Shown piece after piece: positions 8,107 to 16,090 of a stretch of DNA of 64,000 nucleotides. Numbering within the stretch: the stretch's first letter is position 1; each line of letters starts with the position of its first letter. The stretch comes from Rhodococcus globerulus NBRC 14531 (GTDB lineage Bacteria; Actinomycetota; Actinomycetes; Mycobacteriales; Mycobacteriaceae): the NCBI RefSeq assembly GCF_001894805.1, contig NZ_BCWX01000001.1, positions 806,001 to 870,000 of the forward strand. The letters run 5' to 3'. The notes beneath the pieces are model-generated. The model did not search any database and was not told the DNA's origin. It worked only from the letters and a program-made list of their open reading frames with translations. A program made the translations under genes and the position numbers.

Positions 8107-8718
8107 TCACTCCGTGATGGCCCGAGCGAGCGCGCGGGCGGAGAAGTTCACGAAATGCTCGGGTGTGATTTCTTTGGCGACGTTGATGACGATGGTGTCC
8201 GACAGGCCTTTGAGTCCGGAGAGCACAAGATGGATGAGCGCGGGGTCTTCGATCAACCGGCTGCCTTCGGCTGCAGCAGATTCGGTGAGCGCTCGAATCA
8301 ATGCCGAGTTGAAGACCGCAACTGATGCGTGAAGTTCCCGCATGCTGTCGCGGTCGGATCCGGCCATTCCCTCGATGTCGCGCCACGTGGTGGTGAGTCT
8401 GCCGACTCGCGCCCAATGCCGCGCGAATTCGGGAATCATGGACTCGAGTAGCGGCGTCAGTCCTTGCTCGCGGGGGAGCGAGCTCACGAAGTCCGCCATT
8501 TCCAGTTGGCTCTCGCTGAGCAGGGCGGCAAAGATGTCCTGCTTGTCGACGAAGTACTGGTAGATCAGGCCGGTGCTGGTTCCCGATCGTTTTGCCACCG
8601 CGCGAATAGTGAGCGCGGAGTAGCCGCCTTCGTCGAGGAGTGCGATCGCCGCGTCCAAGGTGCGGCGTCGGCGCGCTTCGGCGTCGCCGTAGATCGAGTT
8701 AGTGCTGGTACTGCTCAT
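8107..8718 (-). CDS. TetR-family transcriptional regulator
   Basis: 203 aa from the ATG giving MSSTSTNSIYGD; a longer frame to 8784 runs through a perfect operator and is less likely. The N-terminal HTH (about residues 18-64) reads RRRTLDAAIALLDEGGYSALTIRAVAKRSG, with the recognition helix around TSTGLIYQYF. The C-terminal ligand domain has a hydrophobic core and an Arg/Trp-containing patch (RLTTTWRDIEG) but gives no clue to the ligand. It is divergent from cysQ, and the intergenic region carries three inverted repeats, so it probably represses itself and the sulfation operon. The ligand might be a product or precursor of that pathway. Confidence 0.88.
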   Translation of the reverse strand: MSSTSTNSIYGDAEARRRRTLDAAIALLDEGGYSALTIRAVAKRSGTSTGLIYQYFVDKQDIFAALLSESQLEMADFVSSLPREQGLTPLLESMIPEFARHWARVGRLTTTWRDIEGMAGSDRDSMRELHASVAVFNSALIRALTESAAAEGSRLIEDPALIHLVLSGLKGLSDTIVINVAKEITPEHFVNFSARALARAITE

Positions 8719-8758
8719 TTGATCACCGTAGTCGGGACAGGCCGCAACCTCAATTGCA

Positions 8759-8853
8759 AATGAACGTCGTTCATTCTTGACCATAGGGTTTGCTGTTCAG
8801 TGATACCAATCACAGAAAGAACATTGTTCGAAATAGAATGAACATCGTTCATT
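8759..8853. promoter_or_regulatory. Three inverted repeats, probable operators of the adjacent TetR
   Basis: Site 1, 8759-8775, is a perfect 8-1-8 palindrome (AATGAACGTCGTTCATT). Site 2, 8837-8853, is the same with one mismatch. Site 3, 8819-8829, is a shorter perfect repeat, GAACATTGTTC. Site 2 ends 7 bases before a possible -10 (TACGCT, 8861) of the cysQ operon, so binding there would block transcription. Known TetR proteins bind sites of this size and symmetry. Confidence 0.65.
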
Positions 8854-8870
8854 CTGGTGCTACGCTATGG

Positions 8871-8914
8871 CGCAGACCACATCGAGACCAGTGCGTAGCG
8901 CTGGACACTCTGCG
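8871..8914 (+). promoter_or_regulatory. Structured 5' leader of the cysQ operon
   Basis: Bases 8888-8904 form a 7-bp hairpin (CCAGTGC, loop GTA, GCGCTGG, one G-U pair), enclosed by CGCAGA (8871-8876) and TCTGCG (8909-8914). The leader of about 100 nt then runs to the cysQ ATG. I do not recognise a named riboswitch. Confidence 0.35.
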
Positions 8915-8972
8915 GTCGGCCTGACGTTTCTTCCCGTATCCATCGGGAGGTCTACACAGTTGTGGAGTACCT

Positions 8973-9719
8973 ATGACACGCACCAACGATGAACGCGCGG
9001 CGATCGAGATCGCCGCTGCGGCTGGAGAACTTCTGCTCGAACACCGGAAATCCCTCGGTGCGAACGACGTCGATGCCGCGACTTTCAAGGACGCTGCCGA
9101 TCGGCTCAGTCACGACTTCATCGTCGCCGAACTTGCCCGACGCTTCCCCGCGGATGCGGTGCTGTCGGAGGAAGGCGCTGACGACCTCGCGAGGTTGAAT
9201 GCGGATCGGGTGTGGATCGTCGACCCGCTCGACGGCACCCGCGAATACGGAGAAGCCGGCCGATCGGATTGGGCCGTGCATGTCGCACTGACCGAAAACG
9301 GTGTCCTCACAACAGGTGCGGTCGCGATGCCTGCCCTCGGCGTCACCTATGCAAGTAGTGATGATCGAACCGATCGCGGCGCTACGACGCCGGTACGCGT
9401 CGTCGTGTCGCGGACGCGGCGTCCGGAACCGGTCATGCGAATGGCTGACTCGATGGGCGCGGAGCTGATCGAGATGGGCTCTGCCGGCGCCAAAGCGATG
9501 GCGGTTGTATCCGGAGAAGCAGATATCTATGCACATGCGGGTGGGCAGTACGAGTGGGATTCGGCGGCCCCTGTTGCCGTCGCACGCGCTGCGGGACTGC
9601 ATGTTTCGCGTATCGACGGCAGCGAACTTCGCTACAACCAGGAAAACCCGTGGCTGCCGGATCTGCTGATCTGCCGACCTGAACTCGCCCCGAAAGCACT
9701 GGAGGAACTGGGCCGATGA
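8973..9719 (+). CDS. cysQ: 3'-phosphoadenosine 5'-phosphate phosphatase CysQ (inositol monophosphatase family)
   Basis: CysQ hydrolyses PAP, the inhibitory by-product of PAPS use, to AMP, and in actinobacteria may also act on PAPS or inositol phosphates. The 248-aa protein has the metal-binding motifs of the IMPase fold: LSEEGADD (Glu ligand, about residues 67-74), [13 protein letters not shown] (about 84-96) and the C-terminal [16 protein letters not shown]. The ATG is preceded by TGGAG at 5 bases. It overlaps cysD by ATGA and is the first gene after a TetR-type operator region. Its place before both PAPS-making genes and a sulfotransferase fits PAP removal in a sulfation pathway. Confidence 0.92.
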   Translation: MTRTNDERAAIEIAAAAGELLLEHRKSLGANDVDAATFKDAADRLSHDFIVAELARRFPADAVLSEEGADDLARLNADRVWIVDPLDGTREYGEAGRSDWAVHVALTENGVLTTGAVAMPALGVTYASSDDRTDRGATTPVRVVVSRTRRPEPVMRMADSMGAELIEMGSAGAKAMAVVSGEADIYAHAGGQYEWDSAAPVAVARAAGLHVSRIDGSELRYNQENPWLPDLLICRPELAPKALEELGR

Positions 9720-10621
9720 CCACGACACTGACGCACCTCGAACGACTCGAAGCCGAGAGCATTCACATCATGCGTGAAGCTGCCTCGCAGAGCGAGAACC
9801 CGGTGATGCTGTACTCGGTGGGCAAGGACTCCGCCGTGATGCTGCATCTGGCACGCAAGGCGTTCTACCCGTCGAAGCTGCCGTTTCCGCTGCTGCACGT
9901 CGACACCACGTGGAAGTTCCGCGAAATGTACAAACTTCGTGACAGTACCGCTGCTGCAGGCGATCTCGATCTGATCGTCTACACCAATCCGGACTGCGTC
10001 AGGCAGGGGATCAACCCGTTCACTCACGGCTCGGCCGTCCATACCGACATGTGGAAAACCGAAGGCCTCAAACAAGCCCTCGATCACTACAAGTTCGACG
10101 CGGCGTTCGGCGGCGCCCGCCGTGACGAAGAAAAATCCCGCGCCAAGGAACGGATCTTCTCGATCCGATCGGCAGCGCACCGCTGGGATCCGAAGCAGCA
10201 GCGACCGGAGCTGTGGCGGATGTACAACGTCCGCAAAGCGCCGGGTGAAAGCCTGCGCGTCTTCCCGCTCTCGAACTGGACCGAACTGGATGTGTGGGAA
10301 TACATACGCCAGGAAGAGATTCCGATCGTTCCGCTGTATTTCGCCGACAAGCGTCCCGTCGTCGAACGTGACGGCGCCCTGATCATGGTCGACGACGACC
10401 GGATGCCCTTGTTGCCGGGAGAAACTCCGGAACTCAAGAGCGTCCGTTTCCGTACTCTCGGCTGCTATCCGCTGACCGGTGCCGTCGAATCGACCGCCAC
10501 CAGCTTGACCGAGATCATCTCGGAAATGTTGCTCACCACCACCTCCGAACGCCAGGGACGGGTCATCGACCACGACTCGAGTGCGTCGATGGAAAAGAAG
10601 AAGCAAGAAGGGTACTTCTGA
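9716..10621 (+). CDS. cysD: Sulfate adenylyltransferase subunit 2 CysD
   Basis: CysD, with the GTPase CysN, makes adenosine 5'-phosphosulfate (APS) from ATP and sulfate. The 301-aa protein belongs to the PP-loop ATP pyrophosphatase fold: [20 protein letters not shown] carries the PP motif, and the conserved [17 protein letters not shown] and [14 protein letters not shown] follow. The C-terminus (KKKQEGYF) is typical. It overlaps cysQ by ATGA and cysNC by one base (TGATG), so the three are very probably one translational unit. The family also includes rhizobial NodP, which serves sulfation rather than assimilation. Confidence 0.96.
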   Translation: MTTTLTHLERLEAESIHIMREAASQSENPVMLYSVGKDSAVMLHLARKAFYPSKLPFPLLHVDTTWKFREMYKLRDSTAAAGDLDLIVYTNPDCVRQGINPFTHGSAVHTDMWKTEGLKQALDHYKFDAAFGGARRDEEKSRAKERIFSIRSAAHRWDPKQQRPELWRMYNVRKAPGESLRVFPLSNWTELDVWEYIRQEEIPIVPLYFADKRPVVERDGALIMVDDDRMPLLPGETPELKSVRFRTLGCYPLTGAVESTATSLTEIISEMLLTTTSERQGRVIDHDSSASMEKKKQEGYF

Positions 10622-12522
10622 TGACTGTTTCCTCGGATCTGATCGCCGACGACATCGAGGCATACCTCGAGCGCCACGCGAACAAGAGCATGCTGCGATT
10701 CATCACGTGCGGCAGCGTCGACGACGGCAAGAGCACCTTGATCGGCCGTCTGCTCTACGAATCGAAACTCGTCTTCGACGATCAGCTGACGGCACTCGAA
10801 GCGGATTCGCGCAAGAGCGGCACCCAGGGTGAAGGGCTCGATTTTGCGCTCCTCGTCGACGGTCTCGCAGCCGAACGTGAGCAGGGCATCACTATCGACG
10901 TCGCCTACCGCTACTTCACGACAGAACGTCGCAAGTTCGTTGTTGCCGATACTCCCGGGCACGAGCAGTACACCCGAAACATGGTGACCGGCGCATCGAC
11001 AGCCGATCTCGCGGTGATCCTTGTCGACTCACGCAAAGGCATCCTGACGCAGACGCGTCGGCACTCGTATCTTGTGTCGTTACTCGGGATCAAGCACGTG
11101 GTGCTTGCGGTCAACAAACTCGACCTCGTCGACTACTCGCAGGAGGTCTTCGACGCCATCACCACGGACTACACGAGCTTCGCTCACGAGATCGGTCTCG
11201 ACGGGTTTGTCGCCATTCCGATGTCGGCATACAAGGGCGACAATCTCACCGAGCGCAGCGCGAATACCCCGTGGTACTCCGGGCCCAGCCTGATCGAACA
11301 TCTAGAATCCGTGGACATCGACGATGCCGCCGCCTCGGCTCCGTTCCGGATGCCGGTGCAGTGGGTCAACCGGCCGGACCTCGACTTTCGGGGATTCTCG
11401 GGCCAGATCGTCTCCGGGACAGTCTCTCCCGGTGATCCGATCCGCGTGCTCCCCAGTGGAAAGACGTCCACTGTCGAGCGCATCGTGACGATGGGCGGCG
11501 ACCTCGATGTGGCCGGTGCGGGCCGCTCGGTCACCATCACACTCACCGACGAGATCGACATCAGCCGCGGCGACGTGCTGTCCATCGGTGACAATCCGCC
11601 GGCCGTCGCTGACCAGTTCGAGGCCCATATCGTGTGGATGGGCGAGGCGCCCATGCTGCCCGAACGGCCGTTCCTGTGCCAGATCGGTACCGTCACGGTC
11701 ACTGCGCGCATCACGAAACCGAAACACAAGATCAACGTCAACACACTCGAAAAGACCGCAACGACAACCCTCGAGCTCAACGAAATCGGTGTGTGCAACA
11801 TCAGTTTCGATCGCGCGGTCCCGTTCGACCCCTACACGGGAAACCGTGACACCGGCAGCTTCATCCTCATCGATCGCCTCACCAACGGCACAGTCGGTGC
11901 CGGCATGATCACGCACTCGCTGCGCCGATCCGACAACATTCACTGGCAATCCGTCGACGTGGACGAGGCCGCGCACACCAGGCTCAAGGGACATAAACCC
12001 GCCGTTCTGTGGTTCACCGGGCTCTCCGGTTCGGGGAAGTCGACCATCGCCAACGACGTCGAGCGCCAACTGCACGCTCTCGGCGCACACACCTATCTCC
12101 TCGACGGAGACAATGTCCGTCACGGTTTGAATCGAGACCTCGGGTTCACCGAAGCCGACCGCGTCGAGAACATCCGCCGCGTCACCGAAGTGACCCGCCT
12201 GATGGCGGACGCCGGCCTGATCGTTCTCGCGTCGTTCATTTCGCCGTTCGAGGCCGAGCGTCATGCGGCCCGTGAATTGATCGGGGACAGCCAGTTCGTC
12301 GAGATCTTCATCGATACCGCTCTTGCCGTCGCAGAGGAGCGAGATCCCAAGGGGCTGTACAAGAAGGCTCGACGTGGGGAGTTGGTGAACTTCACCGGCA
12401 TCGACTCACCGTACGAAGCGCCGCAGAGTCCCGATATTCACATCGACACCAGTGTCACGACGACCGAGGATGCTGCGAGCGTCATTGTCGACTATCTCCG
12501 CGCCCGCGGAACCATTTCTTGA
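10621..12522 (+). CDS. cysNC: Bifunctional sulfate adenylyltransferase subunit 1 / APS kinase CysNC
   Basis: The 633-aa fusion makes APS (CysN GTPase) and phosphorylates it to PAPS (CysC kinase). CysN spans about residues 1-440: G1 [20 protein letters not shown]3 [13 protein letters not shown]4 NKLDLVD, then two beta-barrel domains. CysC begins near 445; its P-loop is [14 protein letters not shown] at about residue 465, with [16 protein letters not shown] and [15 protein letters not shown]. No sulfite-forming genes (cysH, sulfite reductase) are next to it; instead a sulfotransferase gene follows 1.2 kb downstream. The fusion is common in actinobacteria and equals rhizobial NodQ. A role in assimilation cannot be excluded. 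Confidence 0.95.
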   Translation: MTVSSDLIADDIEAYLERHANKSMLRFITCGSVDDGKSTLIGRLLYESKLVFDDQLTALEADSRKSGTQGEGLDFALLVDGLAAEREQGITIDVAYRYFTTERRKFVVADTPGHEQYTRNMVTGASTADLAVILVDSRKGILTQTRRHSYLVSLLGIKHVVLAVNKLDLVDYSQEVFDAITTDYTSFAHEIGLDGFVAIPMSAYKGDNLTERSANTPWYSGPSLIEHLESVDIDDAAASAPFRMPVQWVNRPDLDFRGFSGQIVSGTVSPGDPIRVLPSGKTSTVERIVTMGGDLDVAGAGRSVTITLTDEIDISRGDVLSIGDNPPAVADQFEAHIVWMGEAPMLPERPFLCQIGTVTVTARITKPKHKINVNTLEKTATTTLELNEIGVCNISFDRAVPFDPYTGNRDTGSFILIDRLTNGTVGAGMITHSLRRSDNIHWQSVDVDEAAHTRLKGHKPAVLWFTGLSGSGKSTIANDVERQLHALGAHTYLLDGDNVRHGLNRDLGFTEADRVENIRRVTEVTRLMADAGLIVLASFISPFEAERHAARELIGDSQFVEIFIDTALAVAEERDPKGLYKKARRGELVNFTGIDSPYEAPQSPDIHIDTSVTTTEDAASVIVDYLRARGTIS

Positions 12523-12546
12523 CCCGCCTGAACATGAGGAGCCTTC

Positions 12547-12906
12547 ATGCCTGACAGGGCTGAAATCATTTCTGTCGTAGAAGATTACGTCAAGTATCTC
12601 GGAAGTCACGATGTTGACAATCTGGTTGCGCTGTTTGCCGCCGACGCCGTTCAACACGAACCGTTGGGTGTCAAGACCTATCGCGGGGTCGACGAGATTC
12701 GCGCATTCGACACGGCAAACGCGCAGGTCGACTTCACAGTCAGCCTGCTCGGTCCGATTTCGGTGACGGGAAAGTACGCAGCAATGCAGCTTCGGGTGCA
12801 GCGCGTCGGTATGGCCGACTTCGCTGCCTCCGACCTGTTCGAGTTCGACGACAACTGCAAGATCGTCTCGTTGAGTGTGGTTCTCGATCCGCAGGCACTG
12901 TGTTGA
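12547..12906 (+). CDS. NTF2-like/SnoaL-type protein, ketosteroid-isomerase fold
   Basis: 119 aa, preceded by AGGAG 6 bases before the ATG. The layout is that of the cone-shaped NTF2-like fold: three N-terminal helices (AEIISVVEDYVKYLGSHDVDNLVALFA), the acidic AADAVQHEPLG, then four beta strands with SDLFEFDD near the end. Members isomerise ketosteroids, cyclise polyketides or only bind hydrophobic ligands. Asp33 in the FAADAV segment could be the general base, but this is uncertain. It lies 24 bp after cysNC and overlaps the SDR gene, so it probably acts on the same small molecule as the SDR and sulfotransferase. Confidence 0.8.
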   Translation: MPDRAEIISVVEDYVKYLGSHDVDNLVALFAADAVQHEPLGVKTYRGVDEIRAFDTANAQVDFTVSLLGPISVTGKYAAMQLRVQRVGMADFAASDLFEFDDNCKIVSLSVVLDPQALC

Positions 12907-13691
12907 GCGCTCAGGGCCTGCTGGCCGGCAAAGTAGTCGTGGTCTCGGGAGTCGGCCCGGCGCTTGGTCGTTCGATCGCAGTGCAGAGTGCGGCGGCCGG
13001 TGCGAAGGTTGTTCTGGCCGCCCGCACGTCCGAGCGTTTGGAATCGGTGGCAACCGAGATCCGTGATCGCGGCGGAATCGCTTTGGCGGTACCGACGGAT
13101 CTCACCGACGTCGATTCGATTGCGTCGCTGGCGCAGACTGCCGTTGCTGAGTTCGGTGCCGTGGATTGCCTTGTGAACAATGCCTTTGTCCAACCGGCGC
13201 AGGTCCCATTGCTTGAAGCCGACATGGCTTCCATCCAGTCGGGCATCGACATCAACTTGCTTGCGGCGTTGAACGTCACACGCGCATTGGTGCCGGCATT
13301 GACCGAGGCGCAGGGGTCCGTCGTGATGGTCACGTCCATGGTGCTGCGCAATCAGCTTCCCGGGTTCGGGGCATACCGCGTGATGAAAGCCGGACTTCTG
13401 GCAATGGCCCGCAGTCTGTCGATCGACCTCGGTCCCAAGGGGATTCGAGTCAACTCCGTTGCCCCCGGCTATATCTGGGCGGACTCGGTCAAGAACATGT
13501 TCGAGAAGAAGGCTGCGGCCACCGGAGTCGACCCCAAGGTCATTTACGACGAGATCGCAGCGGGCGCCGATCTGCGCCGGCTACCAGAACCCGATGACAT
13601 TGCCAACGCTGTCGTCTTCCTCCTGTCCGATTCGGCCAGGGCCATCGCCGGGCAATGTCTCGACGTCAACTGCGGTCACACGCACCACTGA
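12900..13691 (+). CDS. Short-chain dehydrogenase/reductase
   Basis: 263 aa, GTG start overlapping the previous stop by 7 bases. Classical SDR features: cofactor loop VVSGVGPALGRSIA, cofactor-selecting AAR after the second strand (favouring NADP(H)), VNNAF in place of NNAG, catalytic Ser in MVTSM, and YRVMK as the YxxxK pair, followed by VNSVAPGYIW and the C-terminal DVNCGHTHH. The His-rich tail is unusual. It likely oxidises an alcohol or reduces a ketone on the substrate of the neighbouring sulfotransferase; the substrate itself is not evident. Confidence 0.88.
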   Translation: MLSAQGLLAGKVVVVSGVGPALGRSIAVQSAAAGAKVVLAARTSERLESVATEIRDRGGIALAVPTDLTDVDSIASLAQTAVAEFGAVDCLVNNAFVQPAQVPLLEADMASIQSGIDINLLAALNVTRALVPALTEAQGSVVMVTSMVLRNQLPGFGAYRVMKAGLLAMARSLSIDLGPKGIRVNSVAPGYIWADSVKNMFEKKAAATGVDPKVIYDEIAAGADLRRLPEPDDIANAVVFLLSDSARAIAGQCLDVNCGHTHH

Positions 13692-13731
13692 TCAACTCAT
13701 ACAAGACCGATCAATTCTCAAAGGACGTGTC

Positions 13732-14874
13732 ATGACACAGGATTACGACGGCATTGGTTCCATCGAGGACTTGCACCAGGCTGCGCGCGAGGTGGCCGGT
13801 TACGAAGATTTCGGCAGTGACGGTTACCTCGATGGCCTTCGAGTTCTGCTCGAGTCGTTCCAGCAGGAAGCCGACCTCACTCCGCACGGCAAGGTGATTG
13901 CTCGCAAGATGATCATCGGAGCGCTCGCGGGACGACTGACCAGCGAGGCCGGATTCGCGAAATACCCCGAGCACGTCGATGTTCCGATCGAGCGTCCGAT
14001 CTTCGTAGTCGGGTTGACTCGGACCGGCAGCACCGCGCTACACCGGTTGCTGGGCGCTGACCCGGCGCATCAGGGTGCCGAGATGTGGCTTGCCGAGACG
14101 CCGCAGCCGCGCCCGGAGCGCGACAAGTGGTCGGAGAACGAAGATTACGTTCGCTCAGACGCTTTCTACCGAGCCCGTCAGCGCAACGAGGCTGACCTGA
14201 TGAAGGTGCATTTCATGGGGGCGGAGGAGGTCGAGGAATGTTGGCGCCTGCTGCAGCAGACGATGCTCTCGACCGCGTTCGAGACCGTTGCGTACGTACC
14301 GAGTTACACCCGGTGGCTGGCGAAGCAGGACTGGACCGAAACGTATGCGCGGCACAAGAAGAACCTGCAGCTGATCGGGCTGCACGATTCGGATCGACGA
14401 TGGGTGCTCAAGAGTCCGAGCCACGTCTTCGCGATCGACGAGATCATGTCGGTCTATCCGGATGCGTTGTTCGTTCGCACATTCCGGGACCCGCTGACAT
14501 CGATGGCGTCCACTTTCAGCCTTGCGGAGCAGGGCGGACACGATATGTCGAAGGCCTTCGACCGTCCGGCCATCGGACGCACCCAACTCGACCTGTGGGC
14601 GCGCGGTAACGCGAACTTCAACAATGCCCGTACCCGTTACAACTCCGATCAGTTCATCGACGTCGACTACAAGGACTTCATCTCCGATGCGGTCGGCACT
14701 GTCGAGAAGATCTACGCGCAGTTCGACCTGCCCTTCACGGACGAGGCTCGGGCCGCGGTGGATGCGTCGCATCAGGCGAGCCTCGCAGAACACCGTCGTC
14801 CGTCACACCGCTATTCGCTCGAGGAGTTCGGCGTGAGCGCCGCCGACGTCGAAGCGAAGTTCGCCGCCAGCTGA
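13732..14874 (+). CDS. PAPS-dependent sulfotransferase
   Basis: 380 aa, start chosen at the ATG with AAGGACG upstream. It transfers the sulfuryl group of PAPS to a hydroxyl or amine. The 5'-phosphosulfate loop is FVVGLTRTGSTALHRLL at about residue 90, and the 3'-phosphate motif is FRDPLTSMAS near residue 248, preceded by WVLKSPSHVFAIDEI. The length and the extra N-terminal 90 residues fit the bacterial Sulfotransfer_3-like group common in actinobacteria. It lies 40 bp after the SDR and downstream of the PAPS-making genes on the same strand, with no terminator seen between. The acceptor is unknown; a lipid or steroid-like hydroxyl would fit the neighbours, but this is inference. Confidence 0.9.
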   Translation: MTQDYDGIGSIEDLHQAAREVAGYEDFGSDGYLDGLRVLLESFQQEADLTPHGKVIARKMIIGALAGRLTSEAGFAKYPEHVDVPIERPIFVVGLTRTGSTALHRLLGADPAHQGAEMWLAETPQPRPERDKWSENEDYVRSDAFYRARQRNEADLMKVHFMGAEEVEECWRLLQQTMLSTAFETVAYVPSYTRWLAKQDWTETYARHKKNLQLIGLHDSDRRWVLKSPSHVFAIDEIMSVYPDALFVRTFRDPLTSMASTFSLAEQGGHDMSKAFDRPAIGRTQLDLWARGNANFNNARTRYNSDQFIDVDYKDFISDAVGTVEKIYAQFDLPFTDEARAAVDASHQASLAEHRRPSHRYSLEEFGVSAADVEAKFAAS

Positions 14875-14909
14875 TTGCTCGAAAAATCTACTAGAACAAG
14901 GAGACTCAT

Positions 14910-15971
14910 ATGAACGCTACTTGGGAAAAGTTCTGCGCAGATCTGCTCGAGGTCGGGAAGGTCCTGGAGGACGAGATCGTTCCTCAGGATCCGCTGACGC
15001 AGGCCGAGGGCGTCCGCTACCTGAGTCGGTTGCTCCGCTACGGCACAATCAACTGTGTCGAGTACACCGATCCGCGGTGGCCGCAGTTCACGTCCGCACC
15101 GAACCCGAACATGATGACGAAGATCGGTGCCGACAACCCGGACAACGTCTACATGCGCGCCAACATCTCCGGTAAGTACAGCTACCGGATCATCGGCAGC
15201 CGGGGCACGGTTCCGCTGATCACGTTCGGTTCACGCATCAATCGGTACCACATCGACGGCACGATGCTGCAGACCGGCGACCTGCACATCCACGACCTCG
15301 AGGTTGACGAGAACGGCCGTTTCGAGTTCATCGCGAGCGTGGACAAGCCGGCGGAAGGTGCCTGGCTGCCGCTGGCGGCCGACAGCAATCTCATCTCCGT
15401 TCGACAGACGTATCGGGATCGACGCAACGAGGTACCCGGTGAGCTGAGCATCGAGTGCCTGAACCCGGACGGCGACTTCGAGCCGCTGAGTCCGGAAGAG
15501 TTGGGCGTGCGCCTGAGCAAGTCGGTCGGGATCGTGAAGGGGATGGCGGAGACCTTCCTCGAATGGTCGCGCAAATTCCAACCGCACACCAACGAGATCT
15601 TCGACTGGGGACAGGACTACTTCCAGAACGCCGGCGGCGATCCGACGATCTTCTACTTGCACGGGTACTGGAAGCTCGCCGAGGACGAGGCGTGGGTCAT
15701 CGAGACCGAAGTTCCGAACTGCGAGTACTTCAACTTCGTGCTGCAGAACTTCTGGGTGGAGTCGCTCGACTACAACCGGACGAACATCTACATCAACAAC
15801 CACACTGCAAAGCTCAACGACGACGGAACCCTGACAATCGTGGTGGCGGCAAAGGATCCGGGTTACGGCAACTGGATCAACACCGATTCGCACGCGGAGG
15901 GGACCTGGGCGATGCGCTGGATCAAGGCGGACTCCCACCCGATTCCGACGTCGAAGGTAATCAAGCTCTAA
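14910..15971 (+). CDS. DUF1214-domain protein
   Basis: 353 aa, with AAGGAG upstream of the ATG. The C-terminal third matches the DUF1214 pattern: NFVLQNFWVESLDY, INNHTAKLNDDGTLTIVVA, KDPGYGNWINTD and a Trp-rich end (GTWAMRWIKAD). The middle part is beta-rich. No signal peptide or membrane segment is seen. DUF1214 proteins are frequent in mycobacteria and rhodococci, often beside lipid or steroid genes, and have no settled activity. It is the last gene of the sulfation operon, 35 bp after the sulfotransferase; an inverted repeat follows 33 bp downstream. Confidence 0.82.
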   Translation: MNATWEKFCADLLEVGKVLEDEIVPQDPLTQAEGVRYLSRLLRYGTINCVEYTDPRWPQFTSAPNPNMMTKIGADNPDNVYMRANISGKYSYRIIGSRGTVPLITFGSRINRYHIDGTMLQTGDLHIHDLEVDENGRFEFIASVDKPAEGAWLPLAADSNLISVRQTYRDRRNEVPGELSIECLNPDGDFEPLSPEELGVRLSKSVGIVKGMAETFLEWSRKFQPHTNEIFDWGQDYFQNAGGDPTIFYLHGYWKLAEDEAWVIETEVPNCEYFNFVLQNFWVESLDYNRTNIYINNHTAKLNDDGTLTIVVAAKDPGYGNWINTDSHAEGTWAMRWIKADSHPIPTSKVIKL

Positions 15972-16003
15972 GGCAGGCAGACTCACTCGGTCCTGTGTGA
16001 ACA

Positions 16004-16040
16004 GTCGTACTACGTGGTCATATCGGCCGCGTAGTACGAC
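16004..16040. promoter_or_regulatory. Inverted repeat before the binding-protein gene
   Basis: GTCGTACTACG (16004-16014) and CGTAGTACGAC (16030-16040) form an 11-bp perfect inverted repeat with a 15-base centre. GATAAT at 16054-16059 could be the -10 of the downstream gene, putting the right arm over its -35. It is either an operator or a terminator of the upstream operon; no T-tract follows. Confidence 0.45.
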
Positions 16041-16090
16041 GTTCGCCGCGCGGGATAATGTCACTGGTTCATCTTCAGCAGGGGAATCGT

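Noticed and set aside
8871-8972. A SAM or cobalamin riboswitch before the cysQ operon
   Set aside because: The conserved cores I know are not present; only generic pairing can be supported, so it is listed as a structured leader.
9632-10663. A 343-codon minus-strand frame opposite cysD
   Set aside because: No recognisable family and no ribosome site, while cysD on the other strand has all expected motifs and overlaps its neighbours.
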